64,000 nt of DNA, from NCBI GenBank assembly GCA_033064195.1, contig JARBJD010000245.1:50280-114279 (forward strand), given 5' to 3'. The notes under the pieces were generated by a model. It was given only the letters and a program-made list of their open reading frames with translations, did not search any database and had not been told where the DNA came from. Of this stretch, positions 32,278 through 44,575 are shown one piece after another. Origin of the DNA: Blattamonas nauphoetae. Taxonomy: Eukaryota > Preaxostyla > Oxymonadida. Position 1 is the first letter of the stretch; the number at the start of each line of letters is the position of its first letter. The position numbers and the translations under genes were made by a program.

Positions 32278-33561
32278 ATGTCAACAGCTGAAAACCAGCT
32301 TAACGAGTATGAGATCTTAAACGAGATTGGGCAGGGCTCTTTTGGGATTGTCCGAAGAGTTCGTCACCGTCGTACTCAGAAGGTGTACGCTTGGAAAGAA
32401 GTCCATTACGCCGGGATGTCCGAGAAAGAGAAGACTCTCCTTGTCAACGAAGTGAATATTCTTCGTGAACTTCAGTATGAACTTATTATTATTCAGTTTT
32501 CTCGCATTCAACGCTCCGTACAGCCACCCAAACATCGTTCGATACTACGACCGTATTGTCGATAAACACAATGCAAAACTCTACATAATCATGGAGTATT
32601 GTGATGGAGGCGACCTTGGACGAGTTATTAGACGATGTCGTGAAAAATCGTTTGAATTTAAAACCATCCGATCACAATTATTCAATTTTCTCACATATTC
32701 ACTGACTTGACAGAGTCTATGTTGACGAAGATGTCGTTTGGAAGATCCTTGCCCAACTTTCATCTGCGTTAAAAGACTGCCACTCGCATACACCGTCCAA
32801 AATTCTGCATCGAGATATCAAGCCAAAAAACATCTTTCTGAACAAACAAAAAATCGCAAAACTTGGAGATTTCGGTATAAAGCTTCTTCTTTAAACTATT
32901 TTTTCATATAGGTCTTTCTAGGACACTCGATAATGGCTCTTTCGCGGTGACAACATTGGGAACGCCATACTACACATCACCTGTCTGCTTTCTGTGTTCA
33001 GCAGCTCAATCTCATATCTCTCTTCTATATATCCACAATATCACATAATATAGGAACAAATACAACAACAAGCATATGATGAGAGGAGTGACATCTGGTC
33101 ACTGGGATGCGTGATCTACGAGCTTTGCCGACTTCGCCCTCCCTTTACAGGCGAAAACAGGCAAGATCTCGACCATAAGATCTGTCATGCTCCAGTTGAA
33201 AGCATTGGCTCTCACTATTCTCAAGAACTTTTCTCTGTGATCAAGGGCATGTTGGAGAAGAACTCATCGAAACGTATCACCATCGACCAGCTCTGCCAAC
33301 ACCCACAAATCATTCTCCGCCTCCGAGAACTCAAGGTTCAAAACCAGTATGGACTTGATCATCATTTTATCTTCTCTCAGCCTTATTCAGCTTCAGAAGA
33401 AAGAAGCCGAACTGGTTGAACGGGAAAAGAAAATCCACTCGAAGGAATTGGAGCTCCGCCAGAAGGAAATGCTCCTCACTCAACGCGAACAGGATCTTCG
33501 ACAGACGTTCAGACCTGAACAGAGCCTGTCTCGCTCTTCATCAGTGAAAGCGTACCACTGA
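32278..33561 (+). CDS. NEK-type serine/threonine kinase
   Basis: The protein starts [20 protein letters not shown] with a Gly-rich loop 'IGQGSFGIV', the Lys of 'YAWKEV', '[12 protein letters not shown]', '[15 protein letters not shown]', catalytic 'HRDIKPKN', DFG, and '[12 protein letters not shown]'. This is the NEK (NIMA-related) pattern. A C-terminal coiled coil '[20 protein letters not shown]' follows the kinase domain, as in many NEKs. Clear introns: 32475-32523, 32875-32911, 32983-33053, 33336-33390. A further intron lies between about 32640 and 32714, but its donor is not a plain GT at the expected place. NEKs act in cell cycle and flagellar/centrosomal control. In oxymonads with four flagella this is plausible but unproven here. 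Confidence 0.85.
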
Positions 33562-33745
33562 CATCACTCGCAAGACATCCCTTCGAGCTTGTCCATTTCG
33601 TTGTCTTCTTTTCCCTCGTTTGTCTTGATTCCCACCTCACTCATTTTTGATCCCAATTTATCTTCTTTCTCTCCACCATCCCAGTGTTCTTTGCGAGACA
33701 TGTTTTCAGAAAGAGGTTGAATGAATAAGGAATGTGTTGTGACGA

Positions 33746-36700
33746 CTAAAGCGGTGCTGGGGAGTCAGATCCTTCAGCACTGATGTTCAGAGTGATGAGC
33801 GTCTCGTCGAGTTCAGGAATGAACACTTCGATCCACATCGAGTACGGGTGAACCTTGAGGTTGGTGTTCTGAGAGAGAATGACAAAAAGAACACCACACG
33901 TCGAAGACAAGGACAGGATTCTTGTTTTTGCAGTAAATCGACACAATTTCCGATGACGACGATGCTGGGACGCACACACCCTCTTCATCAGACGGGAGGG
34001 TGTTGAGATTGAACAGTGCTGATCCCATTCCAGTTGCACTGGTCACACGAACCATCACAGTTGACTCGAACGGACTCTGAAGAAGAGAGATGAATACGAG
34101 GATGAACAAACCATCTCGTTCATGTGGAGTGTTGCGTGGATGAACTTGTGCTGTCCCTCGCAGGTGACGATTGAGTACTGAAGCTTTCCACCGTCCGTAA
34201 TCACTCGTCCTTTCGCAAATAATGAGTTTTCTCCTCCGAACACAGACTTAAACGGAACATTCATGTTGTCCTTCCCTCCGCTGGCCAATCTCGCCTTCGA
34301 GTCCTCCGAATATCCCACAACGAGAATCGGTTCGTCTGTGCTAACCACATCAAGCAGATCCACTCGGTCAGCATTCACAATCATCTCGCGAGGGTACTCT
34401 TCGTCCTGCTCGATCGAGACTGACTGGCCGGCCCCCAAGTTGAGCACTCCGGTTGAGATGGTGGTGTCCGCAGCCAGCGTCAGAGAGCAGTTGGTTGACC
34501 CTGAGTTCGGGATGGGAGTGATTGTGCTTCCACGAAGAGAGAGTGATGTAGTCTGAGAAAATGAAAGATTCAAGAAGACGGAGAGAGAGAAAACAGACCT
34601 TGAGTCCATCAGCAGCAACATCCAACATCCGAGAGCCGCCTTCTGTTGTCTCACTTATCGCTGTTGTGTTCACAACGACCTTTCCAGACACCGTCATGCC
34701 GGAACCGCCGACCTCAACAACAGTTTGTTGGACACCCTCCTTCCCACGGAGAGTGACCGAATCCTTTGCTGACAACTCGAGACCTTGCGAAGAATGGACA
34801 CCCAACTTCGTCATTTCGATGTTTCCGCTGCCTGACCCTCCGATGAGCAGAGAGTCGTGCACGTTGAGTCGTGTGCTCTCCACAACACCATTGACTGTAA
34901 CCTGTTCTGTTACCTGCACGTCCTCGACGACGATTGAGTCGGATTTGATTGATGTTGTGGCGAGTGAGTTGATGGTAGCGTTTTCCGGCACGTGAAGAGA
35001 CGTCGGCGCGAATGTCTTGACAGAAAGGTAGCGAACGTTGAAGATGTCAGCGCCATCCGCATCAATTCCACCTCGGAAGACAATTCCTGTTGTGGAGTCC
35101 TCGTTCGGAGGTGATGGAGGCGAAAAAGAGTCGGTTTTGGCAAAAGTGCGAGTGATGGCTTTGTTGGAGAGTGGAATGGGAGACGATCTTGTCTGATCGA
35201 GCCCATCCATGTACACACTCCGATGATTCGCCCTTTCCTGCTCGCCAATCAATTCCATGAGTCGTTCAATGGGGAACACCTCTTCCTCTTCCTTTTCAAC
35301 GTCATATGTTCTCTCCTTCTCATCGATGAATCTGCCCTCTGTCTTTCCACTGTCCATCTCCTTCTGTTTCTTGTTTCTTCCATCAAACACAATCTGCTGC
35401 GACTCTGACTCGATCGTCGATGTAGTCCCATTCAGCCGCATCTCCCCCAAATAGAACCCATCACCGTACAACCCCACCGACTTCTGCACAGCAAGGCTGA
35501 TGATCGTGGCGTGGTCGAACTGTCCGATGGGCGAGCTGATTCCGTCTTCGTCGATGGAAAACACGGATTCTGCGAGATGTTCACCATCTTTCGTCTTTGT
35601 CCTGGTCGAGTTCTGATGAGGGAGTGCATGATTGTCGGTTTCTGTGACACGCCCAACAGTTGGATACACTCGAACGAACGCTGTTGTTGTCGATCTGGGT
35701 GTGAGTTCGAGTGCAGCCGAGTGTGGATGAGTCGAGACAGTCAAAACATTCTTGAGCGTGACTGACGAAGAAAATGTGGGGAACATCCCGCCAAACAGAA
35801 TCATCGAACACACCACCGTCGAGTACACCGCAAACGTCGACACCACAATCGTCATCAGAATCTTGAACAAGGTGCCCGCAGAGCATTTCGGCTGAGTTGG
35901 ATTCATCGCACTTTTCGATGTCATTGTCGGAGTGACCAGCGATGTTGTCACGTCGACAAGAGTTCCGTACTGCCCCACCACGTTCTTCAGAGTCGGAGTC
36001 CGATCCTTGGCCGATTTTGGCTCCTTGCGCGAGTGATACCCGTCGACGCTTCCCGGCTGGGTGAGTGACTGGCTGCCCATCATGTCCTGCAGATTGCGGA
36101 TGTCGTCTGTGCTGATCCGCTTCATCATGTCGATCTCGTCCTTCACCTTCTCCATGTTGCTTCGGAGCTTCTTCATCTCCTGCGAGTCGTCTGTCGCTTC
36201 CTTCACCATCCTTCGCAGTCGCTCCATCAGCTCGTCGGATTCTCTTCGCTTTCCGTCCAAGTCTTCCTCCATCATCTCCTCCGCCTCTTTCAGGTCCGCT
36301 TTCATCCTCCGAACAGCATCCATCATCTCTTCTCGTCTGTCCTCGATCTTCAGCGACGTCGCCACTCCGTTTGTGATCCTCTCGATGCGGACAGAGATGA
36401 GATCGTCCACCATCTTCACAATGCTTGCTTCGTCCGAGATCGACACACCCTTCTGTGCTGCTCTCTTCCGCATTAGCGCGTTCTTCTCCTCCGATCCTTC
36501 CTCCTCCGCATCTCCAGACCCATCCCGACGTGAAAACAGCCCGCGACGATCTTCATCTCCCCTCCGCTCTTTGCGTTCTCCTCCGCAGACCTCAATCAGG
36601 ATGCTTTCAAACAGCCCCACTTTCTCGTTCCATTCTCTGCTGTTCTCGCTCGGAATTTTGCGTGGCCCGCATTTTGTGGCGAGTTGAGAGACTTTCATAA

Positions 36701-38714
36701 GCTTGCCTGCTCGTTGGATGATGGTCGATGTGGGTGTGGAGACGGAAAGAGCAGCTGGGATGGTTTGGAGTGCTCGTTGGAGAGAAAGAATCTCGTTCAA
36801 CTCGGAGCTGATCGCAGGTGAGATTGGTTGGAACGTCTGCGGAAGAATGGAGTAATTGAACGAGCACTTGAGCGTCTGATACGACCCAAGTGCTGTGGAG
36901 AAGAACCGAACAGTGATTGTTCCTTTCGATTCCATCCTCAGCTTGCTCAACGGCGAGTCTGCTTTCTTCGTCTTTTGTTTTGTGCTCTTCGTCGAACTTT
37001 TGTCGGTCTTCTTGTTATCAACCACGTCGACATCGCTTTTCTCGTTGTCGTCTGGCGAGAATGTGAATGTGTCGGAGAGAGTGATGGATCTGAGTGACAT
37101 CGTCGATGGGAACAGTTCATCCGCCGTTGGAGTGTGGTCAAGTGCTTCGAAATCATCTTCGTGTGTGTCATCCCCTTCATCTTCGTTTGACTCGACATGA
37201 TCTTCTTCTGTTTGACTATTTCCGCTTTCTCTGTCCATTGCTACCGTTCCTGACTTGAAAAGAGAAGAAAATCCAAAAGTTGACGGCGAAAGGTTGAGTG
37301 GTTGCGACGCCTCGTTCGGATCGTTGTCGCTCTGCTTCATTTGACACTCGCACAGAGGCGTCTTTTTCAGACTTTGTTCATTTTGGTGTTGTCGAGTTTT
37401 GAGCTGAGTGCTCGATGGAGTTGATGAACTCTCCGTGAAATCGGGGGGAGAGGGAGGAGTGGGCTGTTCTTTCTTTGTTTGTGGTTGAACAGATGGTTCG
37501 ATTGATTCGGAGAGGACATCAGGCTCGCGAGATTCTATTTTCCAGATGACTCTTTGTGTTGTGCTCGAAATCATGCATGGCACGCGAACTGTTCCGTCGC
37601 TCAGTGGATTATGGAGAGAAACAAGGGATGTGATTGGGGATGCATTGTCAAATGAGATTTGGCATTGAATTTGAGACGCAGAGGTGTTGAAAAGTCTGAA
37701 CAAACAATCCCCGACGGCTTCGCTATAGTCTGTGAGAGATAAAGATAAAGGGAAGGATAAAATGCACACGTTCATCTTTTTCAATAAAATAATACGACCC
37801 ATTTCCTTTTGAAGCAAGTGAGGAGAGAACGAGGTCGTCATGTTTGGGACCGATTCCGAAAGAATGCACAGACAGGAGGTCAGACGGGTATGACTGGAAT
37901 AATGACTCGATTTTCGTACTAAATATGGATGGAATGTGAGAGAATGCAGACTTGAGGGTATGAATTGTTGGAGTGAACTTGACTGATCGTTGCCTGTTGA
38001 AGGTGGTTTTTGGACGAACAAAAGCATCCAATCCATCGGTAAACACAAGAATCACCTTCATCCTTCCATTTTTCACCGAGTCTTTGTCTGGATGAGCATG
38101 GTCAGAGCTAAAAAGGATGATGGGATGTCGATTCACAGTTGAAAAGGAGACATACTCTTTTCTGAAGAGTTCATCGAGGGCAACTTTCATCCCCTTGAGA
38201 ATATCTGTTCCACCATGGGCTTGGTTTGTTTGATGGTCGAGAATTTTAGATGTGTATTGTTTAGCTCCATTTGTCATCTCTGTCAAACCTAAGAGTATGT
38301 GTTGTGTTGTTCCGAAAGCGACCATTCCAAAACGATCATTTTCTGAGAGTTGTTCGACAAGGGTTCGGAGGCACGTTTTCACACGAGTAAGAGTGGATTG
38401 GTTTGGAAGGTAGAGACTTTCATTGGCCATACTCTTCAAATAAATAAAGGTGTGTTGATGAAAAAAGAAAATAGGAAGACTTGAGATGTATCAAAGAGCG
38501 CAACTATGTCGAGTGGGAGACGATTGGAGATTTGTGGAATGGTGTTGGGGGTTGTGATTGTGGCACATACAAACGATTGTCCAGGCGTTGGTGAGTTAAA
38601 CATGCTGCAATCGAGAGAAATATCGTCACTTCGTATTGATTTTGAAATGTCATTGTTGTTTGACTGTGAGATGGGACTAGAAGCCGAAAAGTCGTCAATA
38701 GAGTGTGAAATCAT
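33746..38714 (-). CDS. vWA-domain, coiled-coil, single-pass membrane protein (paralogue 2)
   Basis: The first in-frame ATG is at 38714 (MISHSIDDFS). Introns: 38434-38480, 38108-38155, 37730-37769, 34553-34598, 34077-34111, 33869-33899. A further in-frame 33-bp intron around 37.9 kb is possible. The vWA MIDAS motif 'ALFDTSQSM' is split by the first intron; 'AHGGTDILKGMKVAL' and 'VILVFTDGLDAF' follow. The centre is acidic and then coiled-coil ('MEKVKDEIDMMKRISTDDI'). A hydrophobic segment 'ILMTIVVSTFAVYSTVVCSM' comes next, then about 570 residues of beta-rich repeats with many N-glycosylation-type sites. No signal peptide is present, so the topology is probably type II as in paralogue 1. The two proteins share layout but little linear sequence. 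It is convergent with the kinase gene. Confidence 0.7.
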
Positions 38715-39404
38715 CCGCAATGACAAATAAAGTTATAGAGAGGCTCAAAACATTCGTATATTGTGTCATGACACGCTGTAAAATGCTTGCTAGATTGGAT
38801 CCTTGAGAGATGGTTCAAGAGACGTTATCAGGAATATATTGGAAGGAATCTCATCATAAAAGTGTAGATGCACGAGAAAATGTTCTTTTTCAGGCGAATG
38901 TCTCGTTATTAAGAGGGACCTTCAACGGACTTCCAATTCTGTGGGCCGAACAAATCCGAAACTTCTCCTTTTTTCGTCACTTCTCTAATTGGCTATCCTT
39001 CATCTCCAAATATTCCCAACTCGTCGCACACATATCGGGCATCTTCCATCGAGTTAATTGTTACATAAGGCCTCTTTCTTGGAACTTTAACGGACTTTTC
39101 TTTTTTCTCGTCCAAAATCCATCTTTTCTTTCAGACGCTCTTTAACATCATTCTTCCGCAATTTTCATCAATAATATCTCCATCTAAACTCAATATTCCT
39201 TCTACAGATGCTTCTTCCACCTATTCCGCCATTTTTCCGGATCCATTTTTTTCAGAAAATGACTCTTCGACAATTCTCGTATTCGATTTTTTCTCGACAT
39301 GAACATGGATTATATCTATGTCTACATTCGTTTTAGGGACTGTCTTCGACAATTTTCCGATTGTGTTCGATAGAAATTTTTCAATTTCTGTTTTACAGAC
39401 CAAA

Positions 39405-40386
39405 ATGTCGGTTCATTTATCTGTTTATTGTGCAGATAAAAAGTACTTTCCTGATGTTCTCAATTTTAATAGTCCCTTTATCTATCCTCGACAACCATTT
39501 TCTTAGAATGTTTAGCTTTTGCCAACACCAAACGAACTCATCCAAATTTCTCTCGTCGTTTTCGACGTTATTCAGAATTCATCAGTTAATCCATTGAGAT
39601 CCCACCCAAGTTACCATCTTTCTTGTGCGCTTCTGTTCCACTTTCACCTCTCTTCGTGCCACTGTCGTCTTTCACCGTCGAAAGAGACAGATGTGAAATC
39701 GCTAATTCTCCCAAAGCAATTCGTTTCATCCTTTTGAATCCGAATGATCATTCTTTTCAAGAAACACATTTCACCATTTTTGACAGAACCGACAATTTCA
39801 CTCCAGCACGAAATACAACCATCACTTTTCTTTTTTTGTCTGTGAGTTATGATAACAAATGATCCAGTCGTTGAGGTAACTCTTCTAACATAATATCATC
39901 ATTTTACATCCGTTATCCATCAGGTTAATACATCTTGGGAAGATTTAGTGCGTGGTTCCCGAGCCCCAGTTTTTCGAGATTCTTCTTCGACAGATGTGGA
40001 TAATACAGTGTATGAAGATATATCAAAACAAAAGCGTGGAGTTGCTTCAGGAAATGTTTTGAAAGAAGATGGATATGCAGGCATAGACATTTCAAGCCAA
40101 CCTCAACTCGTCACTCAACGTCCTCTCAGATCACTGCAAACACTCGCTACCACTCCTCTTTTCTCTGAAGCTGAACTGACCGAAGACTATCTTCGTCCTT
40201 TTGATTATTATCAAAACATTACAATGTCTGTTTTTCAGTGACTTTCTTTCACATCGTTTCTTCAGAGAAGAAGTCCAGAAAAACTATCGAGAACAGTACA
40301 CGGTCCCATCAATGGGGGCAGCTCTTCGAGATATGCAGCGAAAAGCACAAGACAGCCATTTGAGAAGCGTGGAACAGGATTCTTAA
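39405..40386 (+). CDS. Intron-rich gene of unknown function (exons only partly resolved)
   Basis: A last exon pair is fairly clear. 'DGYAGIDISSQPQLVTQRPL' to FDYYQNIT is joined across an intron near 40225-40264 to EEVQKNYREQYTVPSMGAAL, ending at TAA (40384-40386). Upstream, an ATG at 39405 begins MSVHLSVYCADKKYFPDVLN. Splicing a ~35-bp intron then gives 'NTKRTHPNFSRRFRRYSEF', which has a PX-domain-like basic RRYSEF patch. The middle exons (about 39.6-39.9 kb) are visible as an open hydrophobic/polar stretch, but I could not join them with confidence. Earlier exons may begin near 38.85 kb. Confidence 0.3.
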
Positions 40387-40721
40387 TTTTTTGATGTTTT
40401 CCTTCATTCTATCATCTTCATTCTCATTTCACGACATGAATCCTTTGAATGGAAGAAAGATTAATAAACATTACCATTTTCGGGCCTCTTTCAGTTATTA
40501 TCACTTGATTATCGTGTCTCTTGATTGTTGTGAAATTCTGCTTCAAAAAAACGAGTTTAAGCAATTTTAATGATAGAAATGCAGAAAGACGTGAAAAAGT
40601 CATCCACTTTCGCAGTTGGAACGAAAAGGAGAGATGGTGAGGAGAAGTGTGTGTCGAATTGAAGGATGCAGGAGTGATGGAAGTGAGACGTCTCTCGACT
40701 CCTGAAGGACCAGCGGATCCC

Positions 40722-42010
40722 TCACCCCGCTGTTCTGCAGCATGACGGCAAAGATGTCCCCCCCATCCGAGCAGAGCAGCTGTGGAACAGACCCGTGAGG
40801 ATCTGCGCATGGCCTCTGTTTGAAACAGTGACGTGCAGCGTTCCTCCATCCTCGACACCAGAATCGCAGTTTGTGAAGCGGACGAAGTGCAGAGTGAACG
40901 TCCCTGCTGTTGTGACGGACAGGCAGGACGAGCCGGAGATGGAGTCGAAGGAGGTGATGGTCTCGGAGTCGCCGATGATGTAAATGGAGCCGGCTGGTAC
41001 GTTGAACGAAATCAGCGGGGTCAAGAGTGAATAAGACGAAAAGGAAGATGAGCGAATGATGATGTTGTCCGCGTATGTGTCTGGATCGACGAAAGAAAAA
41101 TCTTGTGGAGAGGATAAGGACGGGCAGAAGTCACAGGATTGGATGTTGACCAGAGCACAGGACAACAGAAAAGAGGGGAGAGCTGAAGTTGTGAAACGAA
41201 GGTGTCTCAGAGCGAGGTTGTCCTTCAAATCAAAAGCGAGAGCTCGATTGATCGATGGCTTCTTTTCTTCAGATCCCACAATCTCAACACGAGTCAGTGC
41301 GAGGAGACCGTTCGACACTTTGAAGAGCGACGTTGAGTGAGGGTCGACGGGGGACAGATCGAATATGATTGCATCGATCGAAAGATAAGACTGCTCATCC
41401 GATGTGAGTGATTTCACAGAAATTGAGACAGAACTGTTCCGAGGAACAAGCGTTGTCTTGCTCCCACTTCCATTTGACGCGTTTGATCCAAGTGTTTTGT
41501 AGAGTTCCAAAAAAGTGAGTGATGGGAGAGTGGTGTCATCAAGAATCAGGACGGAATCCGATTCCCCCAGCAACGACACAGCATGTGAGAGCGAGTGGCA
41601 GGGTGTGTTGATGCAGTCGCCGTCGACACCGGCCTTCCCGTTGACTTGAAGCGGAGAGTGAACGAACTGCGACGTCAGATCTGTTTGGTCATTTCTTTGA
41701 ACAAAAGCGTCTTTGAAATGTGTTGCGGACACACCTGTGGCGGAGATGGCATTGCTGGATCCAGCGCTGTTGTGAGTACTCAGATCGTGGGCACGGAACA
41801 GTGAGGACGGCTTTCCGAACGCGAAATTGTGTTCGAACTTGGTTGATTGGAGGGAAGTAGAATCGCCATAAAAAAACTCGCAGTGCTCCTCCGACAAGAT
41901 TTGCTTCGTTTCGAGTGAATTTGCATCCAGAAAGCAAGAATTTCCACAAAAATCCAACAAAAACAGGACAATATCAATAGATATCTCCTCACGTGCAAAT
42001 GATCCAACAT
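40722..42010 (-). pseudogene. Beta-helix (pectin-lyase-like) surface protein, truncated and frameshifted
   Basis: An ATG at 42010 starts MLDHLHVRRYLLILSCFCWI, a good signal peptide, but the rest is in another frame from about 41950. The main frame has 'DGDCINTPCHSLSHAV', then repeated short strands ('SSFSSYSLLTPLISFNV', 'LHFVRFTNC'), the look of right-handed beta-helix proteins. It breaks at a C7 run (about 40758-40764 on the plus strand) just after 'CSARMGG'. Shifting one base restores a plausible continuation for about 50 residues. The intact relative at 47555-51577 is three times longer with a membrane segment and kinase-like tail, so this copy is a remnant or a badly called locus. The substrate or ligand of this family is unknown. 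Confidence 0.6.
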
Positions 42011-42042
42011 CTTTTCAGAATTGTTTTGTTGACAGTAAAGTG

Positions 42043-43092
42043 TCATTCTCCATAAAACGATGCATTCCCACCCAAATAGCGGATCAGTACCATCCCAACG
42101 ACGACAACACGCATTTTCATTCTATCAAACCTGCCGCCTTTGAAGTGGAACTCGATCTCATCTGATACGCCTTCTTCGCACAGTTTGGTCAGAATCTGCT
42201 GTCCTCTCTTTCGAACAGCTGGACCCTCCTTTCCCCATGCTCTGACAACTTCCCTCACACCCTCAAGAAGCAGGATGGCCAGATCGTCATTGTCGTAGAA
42301 ATCAATGCATTCTGTGTATGTCAGAGCAAGCGAAGAAGACAACACGAACAGTGTCATCTCCTCCAGTACCGGCGAAAATCCGACAACATTTGCAAGAAGG
42401 AAGGCGAACCTCCAAGAATGCTCTGAATCTGTGATGTCGCGTCTGTTCCGACAAATGAAGTCCATAAACGGTTTGACTGGATGGAAGAATGTGTTCATGA
42501 AGGTTCGTTGGTAGGTGCTTGTCGAAATGTGTTTTTCTTTGCAGATGTCTCGTGATATTCCTGGATGGGATACGCACAGCAACTCGGTCACTGTGTTCAT
42601 CAGAAAAAAATCATATTTGCCGGAAATATGCACCTCATGTTCGTAGAATGCTTGCGGGAGGAGAGTGAAGAATCCAGACGCCAGAAAGTCGAATTTTTCA
42701 GATGTTAACGTGCGTTCCATAATTCCAGACAGAAGCGAGATTGATGCGTTGATGAGCTCCTCGTTGGAGGATGTGAGGAGCAGCACAATTGACTGGGCGA
42801 AGCCAGAACAAGAACCGTCTGGTGTCGGGACAAGTTCGAAGAGCACCTTTTGGGGTGTGAGTGCACCGCGGATTGGCTTGTCGATCCTTTCCAGAAGAGT
42901 GCAGGCTTTTGTGGTTGCTCTGGAATTGAGATTGTTTCCATTTTTGATGAAGTCGACAAGTGACAGGAACGAAAGAGATGCTTCTTGGATCGTTTTGAAT
43001 TTTGTGGGGTCTGTTCTCATAAACAAAGGTTGTATGTCCCGCGAGAGGGGTTTTGTGGAACGGGTTTTGGCTGGATTTGTCGCCTTTTTCAT
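42043..43092 (-). CDS. Helical-repeat family protein, short member
   Basis: About 349 codons from the first ATG (MKKATNPAKTRSTKPLSRDI). It has alternating hydrophobic helices ('SFLSLVDFIKNGNNL', 'SGFAQSIVLLLTSSNEELI') and a C-terminal segment 'ILTKLCEEGVSDEIEF'. That segment matches in style the 'LEEGWQDALDF' patch of the large proteins at 576-3647 and 13608-16820. It lacks the N-terminal half and basic tail of those. Its start is back to back with low-complexity DNA, and its stop is 33 bp from the start of the broken beta-helix gene. Function unknown. Confidence 0.6.
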   Translation of the reverse strand: MKKATNPAKTRSTKPLSRDIQPLFMRTDPTKFKTIQEASLSFLSLVDFIKNGNNLNSRATTKACTLLERIDKPIRGALTPQKVLFELVPTPDGSCSGFAQSIVLLLTSSNEELINASISLLSGIMERTLTSEKFDFLASGFFTLLPQAFYEHEVHISGKYDFFLMNTVTELLCVSHPGISRDICKEKHISTSTYQRTFMNTFFHPVKPFMDFICRNRRDITDSEHSWRFAFLLANVVGFSPVLEEMTLFVLSSSLALTYTECIDFYDNDDLAILLLEGVREVVRAWGKEGPAVRKRGQQILTKLCEEGVSDEIEFHFKGGRFDRMKMRVVVVGMVLIRYLGGNASFYGE

Positions 43093-44231
43093 TGAGTGAT
43101 GAATAAATTGATCCAGCCGTGATCTAAACCACAAGCAATGAACTCCAATTGTGTCACTCTTTTCAGCTCTTTCGCAGTCTAATTAACATTCAAACCGAAT
43201 AAGCACGATTCTAATTCCACAATAACTCGACTAGAGCAGAAAATAATCAATATAAACATCGTAAACGAATAAACCAGAATTTCGTCAGGAAGGCCATGCT
43301 TTAAACAAATGCGCCCTATCCTACAAAAGTGGCTGGAAGAAGATGTTTGAAATGCATTGAGAAAGAAAGACCATTGAAAGAATAAAAATTAGTCATGTCA
43401 CATGTGCATACTGTCCCAGAACGGCCCGTCCTTGCTGGAAGGGCACAGTTGTCCAAACACGCGGATGTGATGCTGTCGGAAGCGGTACTCGCTCAGACGA
43501 CGGCGAATACTCAAACACGCCATCGACACACCACCCACGCGAAGTGGGTGTCTGATCTGGTCCAATGTGCTGAGCTGGTCCAACGTGCTGAGCTGGTCCA
43601 ACGTGCTGAGCTCGGCCTGCCTGCAAGAACGACGAAGAGTCGGAAAATCAGCAAGGTCTTCCGCATTCCCACGAGAAGCGAGACGGAGTGTGCGTGTGCT
43701 GAGGAGTCAGCGTGGAATCATCGAATGACGATGTGATTTGAGAATTCGAGAATGTCGTTGGCGGTGTTTGGAGAGCAAATGAAGACGCCACAGCAAACGA
43801 ATGCTGCTGTGAAGTGGAATGGGCTGTGGGGGAGTACGAGTGGAGGACGAAGGGTGTGGCGGAGTCCAGCTGAGAGATGAGAGCGAGAATGTCGATGGTT
43901 CTGGTTGGCGACAAGCACCACGAGGAAGTAAGGAAGGGAGAGGGAGAGGATGCGTTGAGTGATCGTCCTGCGATGGAGAAGACGCGGAAGTGTTTGGGAT
44001 GAATGGTGGATATGCGGTTGGCAGCGATGGAGACACATTGGCTGGCTGTGGTGTCGATGGTGGATGGTTCGTCGGTGCCTTCTTTCGCATTGGCGACATC
44101 GGCTGACGAGTGTGGGGAGAGAGAGGACCAGACACTTCTTGTGAGTCGCTTCGAATTGTGGTGTCTTGTCTGTCAACTCCTCTTCTCGCCGGAGTGATTG
44201 GTCTCTCATCTCCTCCTACCCCCATCCTCCC
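43093..44231. other. Low-complexity intergenic region
   Basis: About 1.1 kb without a recognised gene. Open frames on both strands between 43.4 and 44.3 kb are Ser/Pro/His-rich and mutually overlapping, as expected from biased composition. It includes a three-copy 18-bp repeat (43557-43610) and a perfect 7-bp hairpin (43532-43550). Confidence 0.45.
43557..43610. repeat. 18-bp tandem repeat, 3 copies
   Basis: The unit CTGGTCCAAYGTGCTGAG occurs three times head to tail, with one C/T difference in the first unit. No coding role is apparent. Confidence 0.85.
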
Positions 44232-44575
44232 CTCCCATCTTCCCTTCCAGTGAACGTGACATCCCTTCCCCAATCACTTCCAACCCCTCCCATCTTCCCT
44301 TCCAGTGAACGTGACATCCCTTCCCCAATCACTTCCAACCCCTCCCATCTTCCCTTCCAGTGAACGTGACATCCCTTCCCCAATCACTTCCAACCCCTCC
44401 CATCTTCCATTCCAGTGAACGTGACATCCCTTCCCCAATCACTTCCAACCCCTCCCATCTTCCCTTCCAGTGAACGTGACATCCCTTCCCCAATCACTTC
44501 CAACCCCTCCCATCTTCCCTTCCAGTGAACGTGACATCCCTTCCCCAATCACTTCCAACCCCTCCCAGCTTCCCT
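44232..44575. repeat. 55-bp minisatellite, about 6 copies
   Basis: The landmark TGAACGTGAC recurs at 44251, 44306, 44361, 44416, 44471 and 44526, exactly 55 bp apart. The units are nearly identical: one C-to-A change near 44409 and one T-to-G near 44570. The strand is strongly pyrimidine-biased. Because 55 is not a multiple of three, the array cannot encode a constant peptide repeat. Confidence 0.95.

Noticed and set aside
33746-35700. Sarcoglycan-like C-terminal domain in the second vWA protein
   Set aside because: The type II layout and short beta repeats are suggestive, but no diagnostic cysteines or motifs were found.
43532-43550. Perfect 7-bp hairpin CACCCAC-GCGAA-GTGGGTG as a terminator or histone-type stem-loop
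   Set aside because: No gene ends beside it and the sequence does not fit the histone stem-loop; chance is likely in biased DNA.
43707-44273. Overlapping Pro/Ser/His-rich frames on the minus strand
   Set aside because: Several frames are open at once because of pyrimidine bias, with no motif or splice support.
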